NCBI RefSeq assembly: GCF_044810985.1
Contig: NZ_CP085242.1
Coordinates: 3,038,001 to 3,102,000 of the forward strand
Length of the DNA stretch: 64,000 bases
Direction: 5' to 3'
From: Marinospirillum sp031581385
GTDB lineage: Bacteria > Pseudomonadota > Gammaproteobacteria > Pseudomonadales > Halomonadaceae
Position numbers and translations under genes: made by a program. The notes beneath the pieces are model-generated. The model saw only the letters and a list, made by a program, of their open reading frames with translations, did no database searches and was not told where the DNA came from. Of this stretch, positions 33,272 through 42,802 are shown piece after piece (the stretch's first letter is position 1; every line of letters begins with the position of its first letter).

Positions 33272-34097
33272 TACTCAGGCCATTCACCGTTATCAGTTGC
33301 TGAAGATTGCTCAGGCCCGTTTCAACAAGAAGCTGGCAGAGCTTTCCATTGCTGAATTGGAAAAGGCAACCGCTCAGGCCAAACGCCAGTATCAACTGGA
33401 AGAAAAGGTACTGGCAGCCCCGGAAAGCCAACAGGTTTATCTGCCTGCGGCAACCCTGGAAGATGCCTGGTTGCGAGTCAAGGAACGTTATGAACACCCC
33501 GCTGATTTTGACCGTGCGCTGGATAACCTGCAAATGACCCGCAAAGCCTATAAGGCTTGCCTGAAGCGTGAGCTTTTGATTGAGGCGATCCTGGACAAGG
33601 TAGCCAGCAAGGCGGGTGAGGTCAGTGATGAAGAGGCCCTGGAGTTTTATCATCGCAACCCGGATAAATTTTCCTTGCCGGAAAAGCGTCAGACCCGCCA
33701 CCTGCTGATTACAGTTGAAGAGGCTCTGGGCTCTGCCGGGGAATTGCAGGCCTTGCGGCAGATGGATGAAATTCTTGCTCAACTTGAAGAAGATGGCAGC
33801 AATTTCGGTAAGCTGGCGCTGCAGTATTCACAATGCCCGACGGCCGTGGAAGGCGGACAACTGGGCAAGGTGCCGCCGGGCCTTCTCTATGATGAACTGG
33901 ATCGTGCGCTGTTTCGCATGCCCGCAGGCCATATCAGCCAACCTCTGCGCTCACCCCTGGGCTATCATCTGATTTTCTGCGAAAAGGTCTACCCTGCTGA
34001 GTTTTCCAGTTTTCTTCAGGCCAGAGAGAAAATTGTCGAGTTTATTGCTGATACAAGGCGCAGTAAGGTGCAGAAGCAATGGATCCAGCAGCTTTAA
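33261..34097 (+). CDS. nifM: NifM peptidyl-prolyl isomerase for NifH
   Basis: 278 residues. A helical N-terminal part (about 1-120) precedes a parvulin domain (about 130-260: KRQTRHLLITVEEALGS, FGKLALQYSQCPTAVEGGQLGKVPPGLLYDELDRALFRMPAGHISQPLRSPLGYHLIF). NifM is required for correct folding and dimerisation of NifH. Last nif gene of the cluster; it overlaps the convergent gene by 4 bp. Confidence 0.95.
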   Translation: MSLDTQAIHRYQLLKIAQARFNKKLAELSIAELEKATAQAKRQYQLEEKVLAAPESQQVYLPAATLEDAWLRVKERYEHPADFDRALDNLQMTRKAYKACLKRELLIEAILDKVASKAGEVSDEEALEFYHRNPDKFSLPEKRQTRHLLITVEEALGSAGELQALRQMDEILAQLEEDGSNFGKLALQYSQCPTAVEGGQLGKVPPGLLYDELDRALFRMPAGHISQPLRSPLGYHLIFCEKVYPAEFSSFLQAREKIVEFIADTRRSKVQKQWIQQL

Positions 34098-34609
34098 GTA
34101 ACCTGCTGTTCTCTTTGCAATTTCGCCAATCGCCAGATGGTATAGGCATTGGTCACCAGGATCAGCCCCTCAGCCAGGCTGCCACCGAAAGAGCCAATCA
34201 GCAGATTATTCAGCAGCCAGCAGAAAGCAGCCATACCCAGAAGAATGCGCAGGGGTATCCCGCGTAGCATAAACATACCCACTGTGCCCAGGGTGGCGGC
34301 CATAAGAGGCAGGAGATCGATCCAGCTTTGCCAGGTCAGAGCCGCAGCCATAAAATTGGCCAGCAGCAACAAGCTCATCAGCAGTCGGTTGCCCTGATGA
34401 CGCCTGGCCAGCAGAATTCTGACAATCACCAGTAGTGTCAGGGCTGCTGCCGTCCAACTCTGGAAAAAGACAAACTGCAGGGCAAAGGCCACATTGGCAG
34501 AAATCAGTAGAACCAGCAGGCGGTCATCCTGCTTGCTGGCAAAGCCAGCCATGCAGAAAGCAAGGGCAACCAATCCGGCCAATTGACCGGCAATCCAGGT
34601 AAGAGTCAT
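34094..34609 (-). CDS. YgjV-like inner-membrane protein
   Basis: 171 residues with about five to six transmembrane helices. The pattern (MAGFASKQDDRLLVLLISANVAFALQFVFFQSWTAAALTLLVIVRILLARR, then GTVGMFMLRGIPLRILLGMAAFCWLLNNLLIGS) resembles the YgjV family of uncharacterised membrane proteins. It is the first gene beyond the nif cluster and its stop overlaps the nifM stop. No role can be given. Confidence 0.7.
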   Translation of the reverse strand: MTLTWIAGQLAGLVALAFCMAGFASKQDDRLLVLLISANVAFALQFVFFQSWTAAALTLLVIVRILLARRHQGNRLLMSLLLLANFMAAALTWQSWIDLLPLMAATLGTVGMFMLRGIPLRILLGMAAFCWLLNNLLIGSFGGSLAEGLILVTNAYTIWRLAKLQREQQVT

Positions 34610-34664
34610 CTGGAAAGGGTAAACAAATAGGTTTGACCCTGCCAGGTTTCAGTAGTCAAAGCTT

Positions 34665-36872
34665 TCACTTGCGAGCCTTTTTTGCAGCCAGTATTTCGCT
34701 GTAAATGAGTTTGATGTTTTCAGCAAAAACAGGGATGGAGTTCTGGCTGGCTGTTTTCAGGGCGTTTTCTGCCAGCTCGGCTCTTTTGCCTTCATTCTCG
34801 ATTATTTCCTGAACTTTTTCCTGCCAAAGATCCAGACGTTCCGGGGTTTTGTAGCCATTGTAATCCTCCTGGACGACATCATCGATGCCGCTGGAGCGTA
34901 CGGCCACCACGGGCAAACCGGCAGCCATGGCTTCCAGAATGACCATGCCCTGGGTTTCCGACTTGGAGGCAAAAACAAAGAGATCGGCCAGTTGGTACCA
35001 ACTGCTCATTTGTTCCGGAGGAACAGCGCCGACCAGGGTGAAGCAGTCATGCAGTTGCAGTTCATCCAGGCGTTTTTGCAAACGCTGGCGCTGGTGACCA
35101 TCGCCGAGCATCAACAAGCGAAAAGGCACCTGACATTGCTGTTTGAGCTGGGCCACAGCATCTATCATGAAGTCGATGTTTTTTTCGTTGGACAGGCGGG
35201 AAACGCTGATCAGTAGGCGTTCTTCACCCAGACCCAGCTGTTCTCTGATTTGGGCAATTTCTTCTTCGTTCCTTTGCTGGAAGCCGGCGTAATCTATGCC
35301 GGTGGGTTGCACATAAGTGGGTTTTTTGACCCCGATCATGCGCAGGTACTCTTCCGTGGAGTAGGTGGGCACAATGATGGCATCGCACTTGTTGGCAAAG
35401 CGGCGAATCAGGGCATGTGAAATCAGGTTACGAAACAGCAGGCCAGGCAGAGGCACGAAATGTGCATAGTGTTCCAGCCGGGTGTGGTAGGTATAAACCG
35501 CGGGAACCTTGAGACGGCGGGCAATGAAAAGGCCCAGAGAACCCAGCCAGAAAGGATGGTGCAGGTGAATGATGTCGGGGACAAAAGCTTTGAGCCGTTT
35601 GAAAATTCGCGGCAGGAAAATATTGGCCAGGCGGAATTCACTTTTGGACCCCATCTTGAACAGAGAGGGAATTCGCAGCACATGGGGTTCCTGCTCCGGC
35701 TGATCACGATAACGCGGAGCGACCACCAGAACGCTGTTTCCGGCTTCCTGTAGGCCTTTTTTCAGGCGCTGGATGGACAGGGGTACGCCCCCGATGAAGG
35801 GCAGATAATTGTTGGTGAACATGGCCACCCGCAGAGGCTTTTTCAGCCAGGGGGTGGGGTCCAGGTCATAATTGGGATAATAATTCCGATCACGGAATAC
35901 CAGGTTATAGAGTTTTATGGTCACAAGAATAAAAACACTGACCAGCAGTATAAAGTTCAGGTAGCTGACGTAAAAGAGTGAGTAGACAAAAAACCAGAGA
36001 CTTTCCAGAGTCTTAAAAAATGGGTGTTGGCCCGTATCCAGCTTTTCCACACGGGTGGTCACCTGCCCAGCCTTCACTTCCACTAACAGGAAATGATAGA
36101 AGTCATCTTTCAGCAACAGGCCTCCGGCTCCCCCGGTAGCAATAAACTGGCTGTTGCCCAGTTGATGCTGGGCATAACCCCGTTTCTGGGTGGAAAAAAC
36201 CCAATTGATATCCTGGTTTTTAATACTTTTCAGCAATTGCTGACGAAATGCCTCAGGCTGCAGAGCATCAATACTGTCTGCCAGAAAACCTTCATCTTCA
36301 ACCCGCACTGGGTGGCCGGTAAACAGAAAGTGTTCTGTGGTTTCGTCCTGGCGAAGCAGATCCTGCAACCAGCGCAGTTGCCAGCGCCAGGGAGTCTTGC
36401 CGGTGGTGTCCAGAAAGGTGAAGCGTTTGTCGGCCAGGCGGAAGCTGAAATAGTGGGGGCCAAAGTGTTCATAAAAACGATAGCTGCCAAAGTCTTCCTG
36501 TTCCTGTTCACCAAAAGTCAGTAGGTAGGGAATTTCCAATGCCTGCAAACTGCCATAAAGGGCTTGATACTTGTCCTCTCCACCACCACTGACGGCATTG
36601 CCTGCAGAAATCAGAAAGTCGGCACCACTGGCATTGATGCGCGGTATCAACTGTTTTTCAAAGATGCCAATGGAGTTATTGATGTTGCCCACCACGGCAA
36701 AAGTAAAATCTTCCCGGCCCTGTAAACGGCTTTCAATGCGATCCAGCTGAACCTGATGTTCGGCTTTAAAATCCGGTAAAAAGTAGTTGAGATAGGCTTT
36801 ATAACCCAGAAGGCCGATCACCAGCAGCAGGTTGCTGTAAAACAGGATTTTCAGAGGTCGGCGATATTTCAT
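34665..36872 (-). CDS. Membrane metallophosphatase-like / GT4 glycosyltransferase fusion
   Basis: 735 residues. N-terminal transmembrane anchor (about 10-30), then a calcineurin-like phosphoesterase-type domain (about 55-285), a second hydrophobic stretch (about 295-325, FFVYSLFYVSYLNFILLVSVFILVTI) and a GT4 family glycosyltransferase (about 350-730) with the FTNNYLPFIGGVPLSIQRLKKGL start and the E-x7-E motif in SKSETQGMVILEAMAAGLPVVA. The phosphoesterase part looks degenerate: GNINNS stands where DxH is expected, SAGNAV and FGEQEQ where GD and GNHE are expected; only LFTGHP is retained. The glycosyltransferase looks intact. Start ATG overlaps the upstream gene. Probably envelope glycan or glycolipid synthesis. 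Confidence 0.72.
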   Translation of the reverse strand: MKYRRPLKILFYSNLLLVIGLLGYKAYLNYFLPDFKAEHQVQLDRIESRLQGREDFTFAVVGNINNSIGIFEKQLIPRINASGADFLISAGNAVSGGGEDKYQALYGSLQALEIPYLLTFGEQEQEDFGSYRFYEHFGPHYFSFRLADKRFTFLDTTGKTPWRWQLRWLQDLLRQDETTEHFLFTGHPVRVEDEGFLADSIDALQPEAFRQQLLKSIKNQDINWVFSTQKRGYAQHQLGNSQFIATGGAGGLLLKDDFYHFLLVEVKAGQVTTRVEKLDTGQHPFFKTLESLWFFVYSLFYVSYLNFILLVSVFILVTIKLYNLVFRDRNYYPNYDLDPTPWLKKPLRVAMFTNNYLPFIGGVPLSIQRLKKGLQEAGNSVLVVAPRYRDQPEQEPHVLRIPSLFKMGSKSEFRLANIFLPRIFKRLKAFVPDIIHLHHPFWLGSLGLFIARRLKVPAVYTYHTRLEHYAHFVPLPGLLFRNLISHALIRRFANKCDAIIVPTYSTEEYLRMIGVKKPTYVQPTGIDYAGFQQRNEEEIAQIREQLGLGEERLLISVSRLSNEKNIDFMIDAVAQLKQQCQVPFRLLMLGDGHQRQRLQKRLDELQLHDCFTLVGAVPPEQMSSWYQLADLFVFASKSETQGMVILEAMAAGLPVVAVRSSGIDDVVQEDYNGYKTPERLDLWQEKVQEIIENEGKRAELAENALKTASQNSIPVFAENIKLIYSEILAAKKARK

Positions 36873-37927
36873 GGTGCAGGTTTCCAGCGCTGAATAAGAT
36901 CTTTTTGTAAAACCCCCAAGCCAATCAACATGCCCAGATAAATGGTCAGAAAGCGCCAGGCCAGAATGACCAAAAGCAGATGACCACCGGAAACCAGGCC
37001 ACTGAAAAAGCTGCCGAAAACACCTTCGGAAATCCCCGAAGCGCCGGGTGTGGGGGCGAAATACATAATAAAGGTAGTGACCACCAGAAGTCCCAGACTG
37101 GTCAGGTAGTCTACCTCATAATCCAGAAAATAGAGCAAGAGCGCGGGGAAGCTGAAAAGGCTGAGCAGAAACAGGGCTGTGAAAAAAATCGACAGGCCAA
37201 TCCACAGGGGAGAGCCTTTCAGATAGGTTTGGAAACTGAAAGCAAACCGCAGCATTTCCCTGCGCAGCTTGAATTGCCATATCCGTTTGCGCTGGGGAGT
37301 AATCAGGGTGAAGTTCTGCAATAGCCACAACAAACCATCCAGGGGCGGGATAAGCCAGTGGCTGCGCAGGAGCAACAGAGTGAAAAAGCCCAGATAGAGA
37401 AAGATGAAAAAAGCCAGGGTCTGCCCCAGATCACTGATCAGGTTTTCACCCTGCAGGGCCGGTAAGAAGAGCAGGAAGAAAGGGGCCAGGCCAAAGATGA
37501 AAAAAACGGCCAGCAGGGTTCTCAGCGTGGTGGCTGCCGTGGCTCGCCCCAGGGGAACGCCCTGTTTTTGTAAATACCAGATTTGCGCAAAACCACCCCC
37601 GGTGGCCAGGGGAGTGACGTTGGAAAAAAACAGGTTGATGAACACCAGTTTAGACAGGGCCTGGAGGCTGATGCTGTAGCCCAGAGCCTTGAGAGTGAAG
37701 TACAGCCGCAGACCATCGGAGACAAAATAAACCAGCAGCAGCCCCAGAGCAGAAATCAGGGCCAGAGGCTCCAGCAGACGCCAATCAAAGCTCAGGGTGC
37801 GATCGGCAAAGGAGGCATAGACCAGATAAAGACCTGCTGCAGTCAGGCCGATGAAGATCAGCGAGAACAACAGCAGGCGCCCGGTGGAAAGCTGGGTCGT
37901 CTGGTTTGGTTGGGGCTGGTCGCTCAT
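36869..37927 (-). CDS. UPF0104 / lysylphosphatidylglycerol-synthase-type membrane protein
   Basis: 352 residues with about eight transmembrane helices. Motifs TPLATGGGFAQIWYLQKQGVPLGRATAATTLRT and APTPGASGISEGVFGSFF are typical of the UPF0104 family (YbhN and the flippase part of MprF). It starts 1 bp after uup and overlaps the glycosyltransferase start, so the two probably act together in lipid-linked glycan transport or synthesis. The substrate is unknown. Confidence 0.82.
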   Translation of the reverse strand: MSDQPQPNQTTQLSTGRLLLFSLIFIGLTAAGLYLVYASFADRTLSFDWRLLEPLALISALGLLLVYFVSDGLRLYFTLKALGYSISLQALSKLVFINLFFSNVTPLATGGGFAQIWYLQKQGVPLGRATAATTLRTLLAVFFIFGLAPFFLLFLPALQGENLISDLGQTLAFFIFLYLGFFTLLLLRSHWLIPPLDGLLWLLQNFTLITPQRKRIWQFKLRREMLRFAFSFQTYLKGSPLWIGLSIFFTALFLLSLFSFPALLLYFLDYEVDYLTSLGLLVVTTFIMYFAPTPGASGISEGVFGSFFSGLVSGGHLLLVILAWRFLTIYLGMLIGLGVLQKDLIQRWKPAP

Positions 37928-39829
37928 CTAGTCGGCTTCCAGCTCCATCCAGCGCTGCATCTTCTGTTCCAGATCCTGTTGAAGTTTTTCCATCTGCTGA
38001 ACAGTCGTTGCCACCTTATCAGACTCCTGCTGGTAGAAGTCCGGGTTACTGATGGTGGTTTCCAGTTCAGCAATCTGACTTTCCAGGGCTTCAATTTCAC
38101 CGGGAAGCAATTCCAGTTCGCGCTGCAGCTTGTAGCTGAGTTTGCGGGCCGGTTTTTTTTCTTCCAGTCCTGGGGCTTCGTGGGTGGCGGCCACCTTACC
38201 GGCCGTCTTCAAGCGTGCCGGAGATTTCTCGGGGGTTGGAAAACGCCCACCCTGGCGAATCCAGTCCTGATAACCACCGACATATTCGCGCACCAGACCC
38301 TGGTCTTCAAAAGCCAGAATGCCGGTGACCACACTATCCAGAAAGGTTCGATCGTGGCTGACCAGCAATAGGGTGCCCTCGTAGTTGAGCAGCAGCTCTT
38401 CCAGCAGCTCCAGGGTTTCCAGATCCAGGTCATTGGTGGGTTCGTCCATCACCAGCAGATTGGCGGGCTTGGCAAACAGCTTGGCCAGCAGCAAGCGGTT
38501 TTGTTCACCACCGGATAAGGCACTGACCGGCTGGCGGGCACGCTCCGGGGTGAACAGGAAATCCTGCAGGTAACCCATGACGTGCTTGTCACGACCGTTG
38601 ATGGTGACACTGGTACGGCCTTCGGCCAGATTGTCGAGCAGGTTTTTGGAAGGGTCGAGCTGGCCGCGCAGTTGATCAAAGTAGGCGACTTCCAGCTTGG
38701 TGCCGCGTTTGACTTCACCTTCCTGGGGTTCCAGATCACCCAGCAACATTTTCAACAGGGTGGTTTTACCGGCACCGTTCCGGCCCAGCAGGCCGATTTT
38801 GTCACCGCGTTGAATGCGGGTGGTCAGGTTGCTGACAATGGGAACTCCGTCATAGCTGAAGCTGGCATTTTTCAGCTCCACCACCAGCTTGCCGGACTGG
38901 TCGGCGGTTTCCAGTTGGATATCCGCCTTGCCCTGGCGCTTCAGACGCTCGGATCTCTGCTTGCGCAGTTCCTTCAAGGCGCGAACGCGGCCTTCATTGC
39001 GGGTACGGCGGGCCTTGATGCCCTGGCGAATCCAGACTTCTTCCTGGGCAAGTTTCTTGTCAAAAGCGGCCTGATGGCGAGCTTCCACTTCCAGCTGGTG
39101 GGCCTTGAAATCCAGAAAATCCAGATAACGACCTTCCCAGCTGGTGATTTCACCCATATCCAGCTCCAGCATGCGGGTGGCGATATTCTGCATGAAGGTT
39201 CGATCGTGGGTAATCAGCAGTACGGCACCGGGGAAACTTTTGATTTGTTCTTCCAGCCATTGGATGGTTTCAATATCCAGATGGTTGGTGGGTTCGTCCA
39301 GTAGCAACAGATCCGGCTCACTGACCAGAGCCTGAGCCAGAGCTACCCTGCGTCGCCAGCCACCGGAAAGAGAAGACATTTTTGTTTCTCCTTCCAGGTG
39401 CAGGCGCTTCAGAAGCTGTTCCACGCGTTGGCTGAGTGCCCAGCCGTTGCAGGCATCCAGCTCATGTTGCAACTCATCCATGCGCTTGAGATCCACCTGA
39501 TCCGGAGGCAGGTGGGTGATGTGATGGAATTCTTCCAGCAGGCGTCCGGCTTCAGCCAGACCTTCGGCGACGACTTCAAAAACATCTCGGTCATCAGCAG
39601 CGGGTAAGACCTGAGGCAGAGTGCCGATTTTAAGGCTGGGCTTGCGCCACAGGCTGCCACCGTCTGGCTGGATTTCACCGGCCACCAGTTTCAGCAGGGA
39701 GGATTTGCCGGCACCATTGCGGCCCAGCAAAGCAACCCGCTCACCTTCTTCGAGGATGAGCGTGGCGTCGTTGAGCAGGGGAGTGTGGCTGTAGGCTAGG
39801 TGCAGATTTTCAAAACGTAATAGGGTCAT
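37928..39829 (-). CDS. uup: Uup-type ABC-F ATPase
   Basis: 633 residues with two ABC domains and no membrane segment: Walker A GRNGAGKSS and GRNGAGKTT, signatures LSGGWRRR and LSGGEQNR, Walker B LLLDEPTNHLD and LVMDEPTNDLD. The C-terminal region (about 550-633) is a coiled coil that binds DNA or RNA in Uup. ABC-F proteins act on the ribosome; Uup also affects transposon excision and branched DNA. ATG overlaps the cheV stop. Confidence 0.93.
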   Translation of the reverse strand: MTLLRFENLHLAYSHTPLLNDATLILEEGERVALLGRNGAGKSSLLKLVAGEIQPDGGSLWRKPSLKIGTLPQVLPAADDRDVFEVVAEGLAEAGRLLEEFHHITHLPPDQVDLKRMDELQHELDACNGWALSQRVEQLLKRLHLEGETKMSSLSGGWRRRVALAQALVSEPDLLLLDEPTNHLDIETIQWLEEQIKSFPGAVLLITHDRTFMQNIATRMLELDMGEITSWEGRYLDFLDFKAHQLEVEARHQAAFDKKLAQEEVWIRQGIKARRTRNEGRVRALKELRKQRSERLKRQGKADIQLETADQSGKLVVELKNASFSYDGVPIVSNLTTRIQRGDKIGLLGRNGAGKTTLLKMLLGDLEPQEGEVKRGTKLEVAYFDQLRGQLDPSKNLLDNLAEGRTSVTINGRDKHVMGYLQDFLFTPERARQPVSALSGGEQNRLLLAKLFAKPANLLVMDEPTNDLDLETLELLEELLLNYEGTLLLVSHDRTFLDSVVTGILAFEDQGLVREYVGGYQDWIRQGGRFPTPEKSPARLKTAGKVAATHEAPGLEEKKPARKLSYKLQRELELLPGEIEALESQIAELETTISNPDFYQQESDKVATTVQQMEKLQQDLEQKMQRWMELEAD

Positions 39830-40770
39830 TGGGGAGCGGGTAATCCTGCTTTTTCTCGAACCCGACGTTCTACCAGCTCGGCCAGTAGTTTGGGTTGGAA
39901 TTTGGAAAGAAAGTCGTCACAGCCGACTTTTTGTACCATGGCCTTGTTAAAGTTACCGGACATGGAGGTATGCAGTACGACAAAGGTGTCGGTCAGGCGC
40001 TTGTCTTCACGCACAGCCGTGGTCAGGCTGTAGCCGTCCATCTCAGGCATTTCGGCATCGGTGATCAGCATCAGCAGCTTGTTGGGTACATCTTCACCGG
40101 CATCGGCCCAGGCTTGCAGTTGTTGCAGGCCTTTTTTGCCATTGGTGGCCGTGTGCAGAATGATACCCAGAGGTTCCAGAGTCTGGCGTACCTGGGTAAT
40201 AGCCGTGGGGGAGTCATCCACCATCAGAATTTCCATGCCCTGGGCGGCATTAACAATTTCTTCTTCCAACTGGGAAGGATCCAGAGCAATGCTGTAGGGA
40301 TTAATTTCAGCCAGGACTTTTTCGACATCAATGATTTCAATGATCCGGTCTTCCATACGGGTGATGGCGGTCAGGTAATGCTGGCGCCCACTGGTGCGGG
40401 GCGGCGGCATGATGTCTTCCCAGTTGAGGTTGACGATGCGTTCGACACTCCCGACCAGAAAAGCCTGTACCGTGGAGTTGTATTCGGTGACGATCAGGTT
40501 GCTTTCCGGGGTTGGTTCCAGGGGGGGCATGCCCACGGCCTGGGCCAGGTTGATGACTGAAACGGCCTGGCCACGCAGATGCGCAACACCGACAACATGG
40601 GGGTGGTGGCCGGGGAGGCTGGTCAGTTTGGGCAGGCGCAGTACTTCCTGAACTTTGAACACATTAATGGCAAAAAGCTGGTTGGTGTGCAGCTTGAACA
40701 TCAGTAGTTCCAGCCGGTTGGCACCTACCAGGCGCGTTCTTGAGTCAACACTGTCTAAAACCCCAGCCAT
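39826..40770 (-). CDS. cheV: CheV chemotaxis coupling protein
   Basis: 314 residues. The ATG at 40770 follows GAGGAATTGCCC; a TTG two codons upstream is also in frame. N-terminal CheW domain (about 20-155) and C-terminal receiver domain with VDDSPTA, the phosphoacceptor in LITDAEMPEMDGYS, and the conserved Thr/Lys region. It couples chemoreceptors to CheA and can be phosphorylated to dampen signalling. It heads a minus-strand operon with uup and the membrane genes. Confidence 0.92.
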   Translation of the reverse strand: MAGVLDSVDSRTRLVGANRLELLMFKLHTNQLFAINVFKVQEVLRLPKLTSLPGHHPHVVGVAHLRGQAVSVINLAQAVGMPPLEPTPESNLIVTEYNSTVQAFLVGSVERIVNLNWEDIMPPPRTSGRQHYLTAITRMEDRIIEIIDVEKVLAEINPYSIALDPSQLEEEIVNAAQGMEILMVDDSPTAITQVRQTLEPLGIILHTATNGKKGLQQLQAWADAGEDVPNKLLMLITDAEMPEMDGYSLTTAVREDKRLTDTFVVLHTSMSGNFNKAMVQKVGCDDFLSKFQPKLLAELVERRVREKAGLPAPQ

Positions 40771-40874
40771 GGGCAATTCCTCTTGTGTTTATCGGGTGCT
40801 TTTTTCACTAAAATTTTCTGACATACTAGAGAAAAATTGCTAGTTTGACTACTTTTCACAAGGTTAATTATTTC

Positions 40875-41720
40875 ATGTTGGCTTCTCCCTTTGCTGAACC
40901 CCTCTCACCCCTGATCGATATTGGTGTTAATCTGGTCGACAAGGCTTTTGCCGGGGATCAGGAGGAAGTCCTGGAGCGTGCCCGGAGTGCCGGTCTGACG
41001 GGCCTGCTGCTGACCGGCACGGATGTAACAGTCAGTGAGCAGTCATTAAGGTTGGCTGCAAAGCATTCCCACTGGTTGCGCACCACGGCAGGCGTGCATC
41101 CCCATCAGGCTTCGGATTGGTCAACCCAGGTGGCCAGCCAGGTTGCGGATCTTTTGCAGGAGCCTCTGGTGGTGGCTGCTGGTGAAACCGGTCTGGATTT
41201 CAACCGTAATTTTTCCACTCCGGTGGAACAGGAAAAGGCTTTTGAAGCCCAGCTGGAACTGGCTGCAGAAGCGGGCAAGCCTCTGTTCATCCATGAGCGT
41301 GAAGCTGGGGAACGTATGCTGGCTATTCTGAAAAGCTGGCGAGATGCCATTCCGGGTGGTGTTGTCCACTGTTTTACAGGAGACAAAGCAACCCTGTTTG
41401 GCTATCTGGATCTGGATTTACACGTTGGTTTTACCGGTTGGGTGTGTGATGAAAGGCGCGGAACTTCACTCTGGCCTTTACTGCCCTCGGTACCGGCTGA
41501 GCGTCTGTTGATTGAAACCGATGCCCCCTGGTTACTGCCGAGAACTGCACGCCCCAAACCCAAAAAAGGCCGCAATGAACCGGGTCTGCTGCCCTGGGTG
41601 GTGGCAAAAATTGCCGAGCTGCGGCAAGTGGAGCCCCAGCAACTGGCCTGGGAAACCAGCCACAATGCCCAGCGTCTGTTCAACCTGCCTGACTCTTTTA
41701 TAACGGGAAATCCATCATGA
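40875..41720 (+). CDS. TatD-family metal-dependent hydrolase
   Basis: 281 residues from the ATG at 40875; a TTG at 40845 is also in frame. Metal-binding motifs are visible: LIDIGVNLVDKAF in place of the first HxH motif, HPHQASDW, AAGETGLDF, FIHERE, VVHCFTGD and ETDAPWLLPR. TatD proteins are 3'-5' exonucleases acting on single-stranded nucleic acid. The first motif reads GVNL rather than HxH, as in some TatD subgroups. Overlaps the next gene (ATGA). Confidence 0.85.
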   Translation: MLASPFAEPLSPLIDIGVNLVDKAFAGDQEEVLERARSAGLTGLLLTGTDVTVSEQSLRLAAKHSHWLRTTAGVHPHQASDWSTQVASQVADLLQEPLVVAAGETGLDFNRNFSTPVEQEKAFEAQLELAAEAGKPLFIHEREAGERMLAILKSWRDAIPGGVVHCFTGDKATLFGYLDLDLHVGFTGWVCDERRGTSLWPLLPSVPAERLLIETDAPWLLPRTARPKPKKGRNEPGLLPWVVAKIAELRQVEPQQLAWETSHNAQRLFNLPDSFITGNPS

Positions 41721-42202
41721 GCCTACCGACTTTTATCGCCCTGGAAGCTGCTGCCGATGATGAACAAAGCTTTCCGGTCACTATTGCCTGGTCTTTACCC
41801 GATGGTCGCATCAAACAGGCTTTGATACAGCCGGATGAGAGCTGGGAGGAAGATGAAGCCAGCCTGCTGCGGGTCAGTGAACTGGATCTGGACCTGCAGG
41901 GTTATGCCGCCGATGAGGTGATTCGTGAACTGCAATACGATCAGCAGGATGATGCCTATTATGTAGACAGCCTGCATCCCCAGGAAGCCTGGCTGGTGAA
42001 ACTCTTTGATGCTGCTGAAAAGGAAGTCAGTTTTCAGTTGCTGGAAGCTGCAGAGCTTTATGATGATCTGGATGCCTGGGAGCAAACCCGGCGCGAGACC
42101 CTGGAGTTTCTGGGTCTGGACCCCGGCCGTGCCGAGGATCAGGTCAGAGCCTTGTTGGAAGCCCATGTTATTTTAACCGGCGAACAGCCGGACATTGATT
42201 GA
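41717..42202 (+). CDS. Exonuclease-fold-like protein, probably inactive
   Basis: 161 residues. LPTFIALEAAADDEQSFPVTIAWSLPDGRIKQALIQPDESW resembles the first strand of RNase T/DEDD-type exonucleases with sequence FIDFEASS...YPIEIAWSLPDG; later YYVDSLHPQEAWLVKLFDAA resembles the second motif. The DxE of the first motif is replaced by ALE. A degenerate exonuclease homologue is the best guess. It is coupled to tatD, which itself is a nuclease. Confidence is limited to the motif resemblance. Confidence 0.5.
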   Translation: MSLPTFIALEAAADDEQSFPVTIAWSLPDGRIKQALIQPDESWEEDEASLLRVSELDLDLQGYAADEVIRELQYDQQDDAYYVDSLHPQEAWLVKLFDAAEKEVSFQLLEAAELYDDLDAWEQTRRETLEFLGLDPGRAEDQVRALLEAHVILTGEQPDID

Positions 42203-42216
42203 ACAGGAGTAAAGCT

Positions 42217-42795
42217 ATGACCGAGCAGGTGGATTTTTATTATGACATCGTTAGCCCTTACAGCTACATGGCAGCGATTCAAATGGCTGAACTGGAAGCG
42301 GAGACAGGTGTTCAGGTGAACTGGCTGCCGATTTTTCTGGGTGGCCTGTTCAAGCAGGTCGGTAATAATGCTCCCCTGAGCCTGGAAGCCAAAAAGCGCT
42401 ATATGTTCCAGGAAGATCTGCCACGCTTGGCAGCGGCTTATCAGGTTCCCTACACACTGCCTGAAGTCTTTCCCACCAATACGCTGAAGGTTCAGCGCGC
42501 CCTGGCTGCACTTCCAGCCGAACAGCGGGCAGCGCTTTCCCTGAATTTATTTGACAACTACTGGGGTCAAGGCAAGGATGTGGGCTTGCCGGAAGTGGCG
42601 GAAGAAATTCTGGGCACAGAAATTGCTGCCCTGGCTGGTGAAGACATAGCGAAAACAGCCCTGAAAGATTTAACCGATCAAGCCATTGCCAGAGGTGCTT
42701 TTGGTGCCCCGTCGCTGTTCTGGAAAGACCAACTGTATTTTGGTTGTGACCGGGTGCACCTGCTGAAAAATGACCTGCTGGCTGCAAAAGGATAA
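42217..42795 (+). CDS. DsbA-like 2-hydroxychromene-2-carboxylate isomerase family protein
   Basis: 192 residues from the ATG at 42217 (AACAGGAGTAAAGCT upstream). QVDFYYDIVSPYSYMAAIQMAELE and VNWLPIFLGGLFKQVGN match the kappa-class GST/HCCA-isomerase group of the DsbA superfamily; GAFGAPSLFWKDQLYFGCDRV is the conserved late segment with the cis-Pro. The CXXC of true DsbA is replaced by SPYS, as usual for this group, which uses glutathione. The substrate is unknown. Confidence 0.85.
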   Translation: MTEQVDFYYDIVSPYSYMAAIQMAELEAETGVQVNWLPIFLGGLFKQVGNNAPLSLEAKKRYMFQEDLPRLAAAYQVPYTLPEVFPTNTLKVQRALAALPAEQRAALSLNLFDNYWGQGKDVGLPEVAEEILGTEIAALAGEDIAKTALKDLTDQAIARGAFGAPSLFWKDQLYFGCDRVHLLKNDLLAAKG

Positions 42796-42802
42796 CCCCT
42801 TA

